Positions 60,657 to 64,000 of a stretch of 64,000 nt of DNA are shown here, piece by piece. The position numbers were made by a program, and so were the translations under genes. The stretch is from positions 906,241 to 970,240 of the forward strand of contig NZ_RJKR01000005.1 of assembly GCF_003752025.1 (NCBI RefSeq), written 5' to 3'. Within the stretch, counting starts at the first letter, position 1; each line of letters begins with the position of its first letter. The notes beneath the pieces are model-generated. The model was given only the letters and a program-made list of their open reading frames with translations, did no database searches and was not told the origin of the DNA. This DNA is from Curtobacterium sp. PhB115. GTDB taxonomy: Bacteria > Actinomycetota > Actinomycetes > Actinomycetales > Microbacteriaceae.

Positions 60657-61343
60657 CAGCGTCGGTCGGATCGCGAGTGACTCGACGGTGCCGCGCTCGG
60701 GCAGGTCGACGACGGTGCGGACCGCTGCGGCCACGTCCTCCGGCGCCAGGTAGTAGTCGGTGTCGTAGGACTCCCCCAGCTTCGCCACGAGCTGCCGCTG
60801 CATGTCCGAGTCGGTCCGGCCCGGGTGCACGCTCGAGACCCGGACGCCGTTCGCGCGTTCCTCTTCGCGCAGTGCATCGGCGAAGGCCCGCAGCGCGAAC
60901 TTCGACGCCGCGTACACGCCACCGCCGGGGCCGGAGTGGAACCCGGAACCGCTGTTGATCGGCACGACGATGCCCCTGGCCGCACGGAGTGCCGGCAGCG
61001 CCAGCCGGGTGAGCTCGGCGACCGCGAACACGTTCGTCGCGAACACGGACTCCCACACCGCGCGCGGGGTGTCGGCGACGGTGGTGCCCTGCTCGACGCC
61101 GGCGGAGTGCACGAGCACGTCGATCCGGTCGGGCAGCGCCGGGACCTCGCCGGCGCCGAGGTCGCCCACGAACGGCGCCGCGCTCGGCAGCGTCGCGACG
61201 AGGGCGTCCACGGCCGCCGCGTCCCGTCCGCCGACGAGCACGTGGTGGGTGCGGCCGAGGTCGGTCGCGATCGCGCGGCCGATGCCGCGGGTGGCACCGG
61301 TCACCAGCGCGACCGGTCGGTTCTGGAGCTGTTCTGTCGTCAC
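60648..61343 (-). CDS. short-chain dehydrogenase/reductase
   Basis: A 231-residue classical SDR. TGATRGIGRAIA is the NAD(P)-binding glycine motif, and YAASKFALRAFADALREEE carries the catalytic Tyr and Lys with Ser in PINSGSG. LVHSAGVEQ replaces the usual NNAG. The substrate is unknown. GTG 61343 is the start; TAGGCT lies 7 bases upstream and no ribosome binding site is visible, so the mRNA is probably leaderless. It is convergent with the ABC-F gene, and its stop lies inside a tandem repeat. Confidence 0.88.
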   Translation of the reverse strand: MTTEQLQNRPVALVTGATRGIGRAIATDLGRTHHVLVGGRDAAAVDALVATLPSAAPFVGDLGAGEVPALPDRIDVLVHSAGVEQGTTVADTPRAVWESVFATNVFAVAELTRLALPALRAARGIVVPINSGSGFHSGPGGGVYAASKFALRAFADALREEERANGVRVSSVHPGRTDSDMQRQLVAKLGESYDTDYYLAPEDVAAAVRTVVDLPERGTVESLAIRPTLRR

Positions 61344-61371
61344 GTGGGCCAGCCTACGGAAGCCGGGACGG

Positions 61372-61381
61372 GCCTCCAGGC
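61372..61381. repeat. dispersed decamer GCCTCCAGGC (intergenic single copy)
   Basis: Read on the minus strand: CGCCTGGAGGCCCGTCCCGG, matching the flanks of the copies at 331 and 42398. It lies between the YihY stop and the SDR start. Confidence 0.7.
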
Positions 61382-61397
61382 GGTGTCCGCCGTTCGC

Positions 61398-62429
61398 TCA
61401 GTCGTTGTCGACGTTCTGGCGGATGCGGATGCCCTCGAGGACGTCCTGCGCCCGCTTCTCGTCCTGCTTCTCGATCTGCCGGGTGTCGCGCTCCGGGAGC
61501 TGGATGTCCTCTTCCGCGCGGATGCCGGCCTGCAGTTCACGGCCACGCTCGATCTCGGCGTCGAACTCGGCACCGAAGAGCAGGGCGTTGTTCGTGATCC
61601 AGATCCACAGCAGGAACACGATGACCCCACCGAGGGAGCCGTACGTGGCGTTGTAGTTCGAGAAGTTCCCGACGTAGAAGCCGAAACCGACGCTCGCGAT
61701 GATCCAGATGAGGAGCGCGAGGATCGAGCCGCCGCTCACCCAGGTGAACTTCGGCTGCTTGACGTTCGGCGACCAGTAGTAGAGCACCGCGACGACGATG
61801 ATCGCGATGACGAGCAGGATCGGCCACTGCACGATCGACAGGACCGTGACCGCGACGTCACCGAGACCGATCACGTCGCCGAAGCTGCGGGCGAGGGGTC
61901 CGCTGACCAGGACCAGCAGGCCGAGGACGAGCAGGATCACCGTCGTGAGGGTCACGCCGAGCATCGTCGGGCGGAGCTTCCAGATCGGGCGGCCCTCGCG
62001 GACGTTGTAGACGCGGTTCATCGCCCGGCCGAACGCACCGACGTAGCCGGAGGCCGACCAGATCGCGCCGACGACACCGACGATGAACGTCACCGGTGCT
62101 GCGGGCGACCGGACGAGGTTCTCGACCGGCCCCTTGATCAGGTCGACGACCTGCTGCGAACCGACGTTGCCGATGATGTCGAGCAGCGTCTTGATGGTGT
62201 TGTCGGCCTGACCGACCAAGCCGAGGATCGACACGACCGCCAGCAGTCCGGGGAACAGCGCGAGCACCGAGTAGTAGGTCAGGCTCGCGGCCAGGTCGGT
62301 GCACTGGTCACTGGAGAACTCGCGCAGCGTCTTCTTGAGCGTGTAGACGAGCGTCGGCTTCTTGAGGTCGGTGGGGTTGTCGGGCTTCCGGGCGTCGTCC
62401 GGTGCCGGCTTCTGGTCGTCGCTGGACAT
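61398..62429 (-). CDS. YihY/virulence factor BrkB family membrane protein
   Basis: A 343-residue membrane protein with six predicted helices. The conserved start of the domain CTDLAASLTYYSVLALFPGLLAVVSILG, the block GAIWSASGYVGAFGRAMNRVYNVREGRP and the end YGSLGGVIVFLLWIWITNNALLFGAEFDAEIER are diagnostic. The acidic C-terminal tail (AEEDIQLPERDTRQIEKQDEKRAQD) is cytosolic. The family's biochemical role is unsettled. It follows the DUF3618-like gene by 3 bases and is probably co-transcribed. Confidence 0.92.
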   Translation of the reverse strand: MSSDDQKPAPDDARKPDNPTDLKKPTLVYTLKKTLREFSSDQCTDLAASLTYYSVLALFPGLLAVVSILGLVGQADNTIKTLLDIIGNVGSQQVVDLIKGPVENLVRSPAAPVTFIVGVVGAIWSASGYVGAFGRAMNRVYNVREGRPIWKLRPTMLGVTLTTVILLVLGLLVLVSGPLARSFGDVIGLGDVAVTVLSIVQWPILLVIAIIVVAVLYYWSPNVKQPKFTWVSGGSILALLIWIIASVGFGFYVGNFSNYNATYGSLGGVIVFLLWIWITNNALLFGAEFDAEIERGRELQAGIRAEEDIQLPERDTRQIEKQDEKRAQDVLEGIRIRQNVDND

Positions 62430-62432
62430 CGG

Positions 62433-62954
62433 TCAGACCGCCTTCGCGCGCTTCGCAGCCTGCTTCGACCGCTTCACCGCCTGCTTGCGGTTCTTGTCCG
62501 CCCGTCGCTGCACCGCCGAGATCCCGACCTGCTGCTTCACCCGCGCCTGGTGCACCGGATCGCGCTCGAGGGCTTCCTCCGCGGCCTTCGCGCGGGCCTT
62601 CCGCCCCTTCCGGCCGGACTGCGCCCGCTCCTTCGCCGACGGGGTGTCGCCGCGACCGCCGAACGGCAGCAGCGCGGTGAACGCCGAGGAAGCCGGTGGT
62701 TCGGCCAGGTGACCAGCCGGTCGGTTGCGGATCGCGACACCCACGACGATCGACGCGATCCCCGCGGCCGCGGTCACGCCGAGCGCCACCAGGGGCGTCG
62801 GGTCACGGTGCCAGCGCTGGCGGGTCTTCGCGATCGCGAGGCGCGTCCGTGCGGGGACGTCCGCGCGTCGCTTGAGCTCCGTGACGGTGTCGGTCATGCG
62901 CTCACGCGTGCGGACGTTCGCGAGTTCGAGCTCGGGGAGACTGTCCTTGGCCAT
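62433..62954 (-). CDS. DUF3618-like membrane protein with basic tail
   Basis: A 173-residue protein. The N-terminus (ELELANVRTRERMTDTVTELKRRADVPARTRLA) resembles DUF3618, a short motif before a membrane helix. One transmembrane segment follows (about 53-75, PLVALGVTAAAGIASIVVGVAI). The C-terminal ~75 residues are Lys/Arg/Ala-rich (GRKGRKARAKAAEEALER, RRADKNRKQAVKRSKQAAKR) and could bind nucleic acid or acidic lipid. Together with YihY it may act in envelope homeostasis, which is only a guess. ATG 62954 follows GATGGGGA. Confidence 0.72.
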   Translation of the reverse strand: MAKDSLPELELANVRTRERMTDTVTELKRRADVPARTRLAIAKTRQRWHRDPTPLVALGVTAAAGIASIVVGVAIRNRPAGHLAEPPASSAFTALLPFGGRGDTPSAKERAQSGRKGRKARAKAAEEALERDPVHQARVKQQVGISAVQRRADKNRKQAVKRSKQAAKRAKAV

Positions 62955-63004
62955 TCCCCATCTTCTACACGTCGGGACCGGGATCGTGCCCAGCAGATGA
63001 CGGC

Positions 63005-63010
63005 TACCGT
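63005..63010 (+). promoter_or_regulatory. -10 element of a probably leaderless gene (TACCGT)
   Basis: TACCGT lies 7 bases before ATG 63018, with no Shine-Dalgarno between. Confidence 0.45.
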
Positions 63011-63017
63011 GCGCGTC

Positions 63018-63758
63018 ATGCTCTTCCGGGACGTCGCCGAGGGGATCCACCGCCTCGAGATCGCACACACCAACACGTACTTCGTCGAGACCGGCGACCA
63101 GCTGCTCGTGGTCGACGCGGGGCTGCCCGCCGCGTGGCCGCACCTGCAGCTCGCCGTGCTGGACCTCGGGTACACGCCCGCGCAGGTCGAGGGACTGCTC
63201 CTCACCCACGGGCACTTCGACCACGTCGGCACGGCCGCGCGCATGCACCGTGACTGGGGCACGCCCGTGTACGTGCACCCCGGTGACCGGCGGCTCGCCG
63301 CACACCCCTACTCCTACCGCCCGCAGACCAACCGGCTCGGCTTCGTCGCGCTGCACCCCGGCGGGCTGCTCCCCCTCGGGCGCATGCTGCTGGCGGGGGC
63401 CGCGACGGTCGAGGGCATCGAGGACACCCTGCCGTTGGAGTCCCGGGCCGAGGTGCCTGGTTCCCCGTGGATCATCGAGACCCCAGGGCACACGGACGGG
63501 CACGTCGCGCTGCACTTCGCCGACCGTGACGCCGTGATCGCCGGGGACGCGCTCGTCACCTTCGACCCGTACACGGGCGGCATCGGGCCGCGCATCGTCG
63601 CCCCCGCGGCGACGGCGGACGTGGACACCGCGGTCGCGTCGCTCGACGGGCTCGTGGACACGGAGGCGAAGCACGTGCTGCCGGGCCACGGGCCGACGTG
63701 GTCGCTCGGCGCGCGCGCTGCGGTCACGCAGGCGCGACGGGCGGCCGGCGCCGCCTGA
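63018..63758 (+). CDS. metallo-beta-lactamase-fold hydrolase
   Basis: A 246-residue MBL-fold protein. The zinc site HGHFDH (H64, H66, D68, H69) is intact. IETPGHTDGHVALHF supplies the third His, VIAGDAL the bridging Asp, and VLPGHGPTW the last His. The layout suggests a glyoxalase II/hydrolase-like enzyme rather than a beta-lactamase; the substrate is unknown. There is no signal peptide. ATG 63018 is preceded by TACCGT at 7 bases and lacks a ribosome binding site. Confidence 0.9.
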   Translation: MLFRDVAEGIHRLEIAHTNTYFVETGDQLLVVDAGLPAAWPHLQLAVLDLGYTPAQVEGLLLTHGHFDHVGTAARMHRDWGTPVYVHPGDRRLAAHPYSYRPQTNRLGFVALHPGGLLPLGRMLLAGAATVEGIEDTLPLESRAEVPGSPWIIETPGHTDGHVALHFADRDAVIAGDALVTFDPYTGGIGPRIVAPAATADVDTAVASLDGLVDTEAKHVLPGHGPTWSLGARAAVTQARRAAGAA

Positions 63759-63851
63759 CGCGGCCGCGGGCGCGGCGCGGCGGCGCGCTGCGGCGCGTGA
63801 GGTGTCGGTACGCGCGAAACGTCGCCGAACGCAGTGGGCGCGACCACGAGC

Positions 63852-63893
63852 GGCCTGGAGGCGCGGTGCGGGCCCGCACCGCGCCTCCAGGCC
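63852..63893. terminator. 42-bp perfect palindrome, bidirectional terminator
   Basis: A perfect palindrome whose arms begin GGCCTGGAGGCGCGGTGCGG and mirror exactly around GGGCCC. Both arms are copies of the dispersed repeat (63853-63862 and 63883-63892). It sits between the convergent MBL-fold and oxidoreductase genes. Confidence 0.85.
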
Positions 63894-63902
63894 GTCAACG
63901 GG

Positions 63903-64000
63903 TCACGACGGGACGACGACGTCCTCGGGCAGGCCGCTGGCGGCCGAGCGGCCGGCGGCCTCCATCAGCGCGAGGCTCCGCAGGTTGTCGCGGCCGCTCG
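63903..64000 (-). CDS. Gfo/Idh/MocA-type oxidoreductase C-terminus (partial)
   Basis: Only the last 32 residues are inside the window: GRDNLRSLALMEAAGRSAASGLPEDVVVPS, then TGA. The phrase GRDNLRSLALMEAAGRSA closely matches the C-terminal helix of Gfo/Idh/MocA sugar oxidoreductases. That supports the family but says nothing of the substrate. The 5' part lies beyond the right edge. Confidence 0.6.
   Translation of the reverse strand, partial: SGRDNLRSLALMEAAGRSAASGLPEDVVVPS

Overview
The window is high-GC actinobacterial DNA, roughly 70% by eye, most likely from Microbacteriaceae and probably Curtobacterium-like. The evidence is an HspR-controlled dnaK-grpE-dnaJ operon plus clpB with HAIR operators, a stand-alone TatA, a LAXTG sorting signal, GTG/TTG starts, 4-base start/stop overlaps, DUF3151 and DUF3618-type genes, and G/C-biased third codon positions. 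No rRNA, tRNA, CRISPR array, phage or transposase was seen. The genus call is inference from protein flavour, not from a search.

Layout. 0-4.5 kb: DUF2231 protein (partial), N-domain-less ClpB, DHA2 drug exporter, TatA. 4.6-9 kb: the sugar-phosphate transferase that would start exopolysaccharide synthesis, and a GH2 mannosidase-type enzyme. 9-12 kb: small unknown protein, aldo/keto reductase, and a two-headed GntR-like protein. 12-17.8 kb: LAXTG-anchored lectin-like surface protein, methyltransferase, secreted M60-like metallopeptidase. 17.8-21.9 kb: dnaK-grpE-dnaJ-hspR. 22.2-25.5 kb: large secreted Ig-like repeat protein. 25.6-37.6 kb: exopolysaccharide cluster (four glycosyltransferases, Wzy-like polymerase, low-molecular-weight tyrosine phosphatase opposite a Wzz/BY-kinase, pyruvyltransferase, acyltransferase, PslG-like glycosidase, DUF3060 lipoprotein). 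37.7-47.8 kb: ankyrin protein, then a LacI-controlled operon for uptake and hydrolysis of an oligosaccharide (solute-binding protein, two permeases, double ATPase, alpha/beta hydrolase, GH1). 48-51.5 kb: GntR/MFS pair and a baeRF-type protein. 51.7-58.1 kb: CUT1 sugar ABC importer translationally coupled to a LacZ-type beta-galactosidase. 58.2-64 kb: DUF3151, ABC-F ATPase, SDR, YihY membrane protein, DUF3618-like protein, metallo-beta-lactamase-fold hydrolase, and the end of an oxidoreductase.

How it works together. Three functional blocks dominate: heat-shock protein quality control under HspR, construction and decoration of the cell surface, and plant-type glycan scavenging by two ABC/glycosidase operons. 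The surface block is scattered over 30 kb, but its promoters share unusually AT-rich elements with a TGATAT core, which suggests common control.

Most unusual structure: (1) a dispersed decamer GCCTGGAGGC with extended flanks, used as hairpin arms between genes and read as GLEAR/LEARP in protein tails; (2) the AT-rich promoter family in front of envelope genes; (3) a GH1 gene with no ATG, GTG or TTG in its full-length frame; (4) tandem repeats that span the stop codons of three genes; (5) a 126-bp hairpin-forming duplication upstream of the oligosaccharide operon; (6) several leaderless genes with TANNNT exactly six bases before the start codon.
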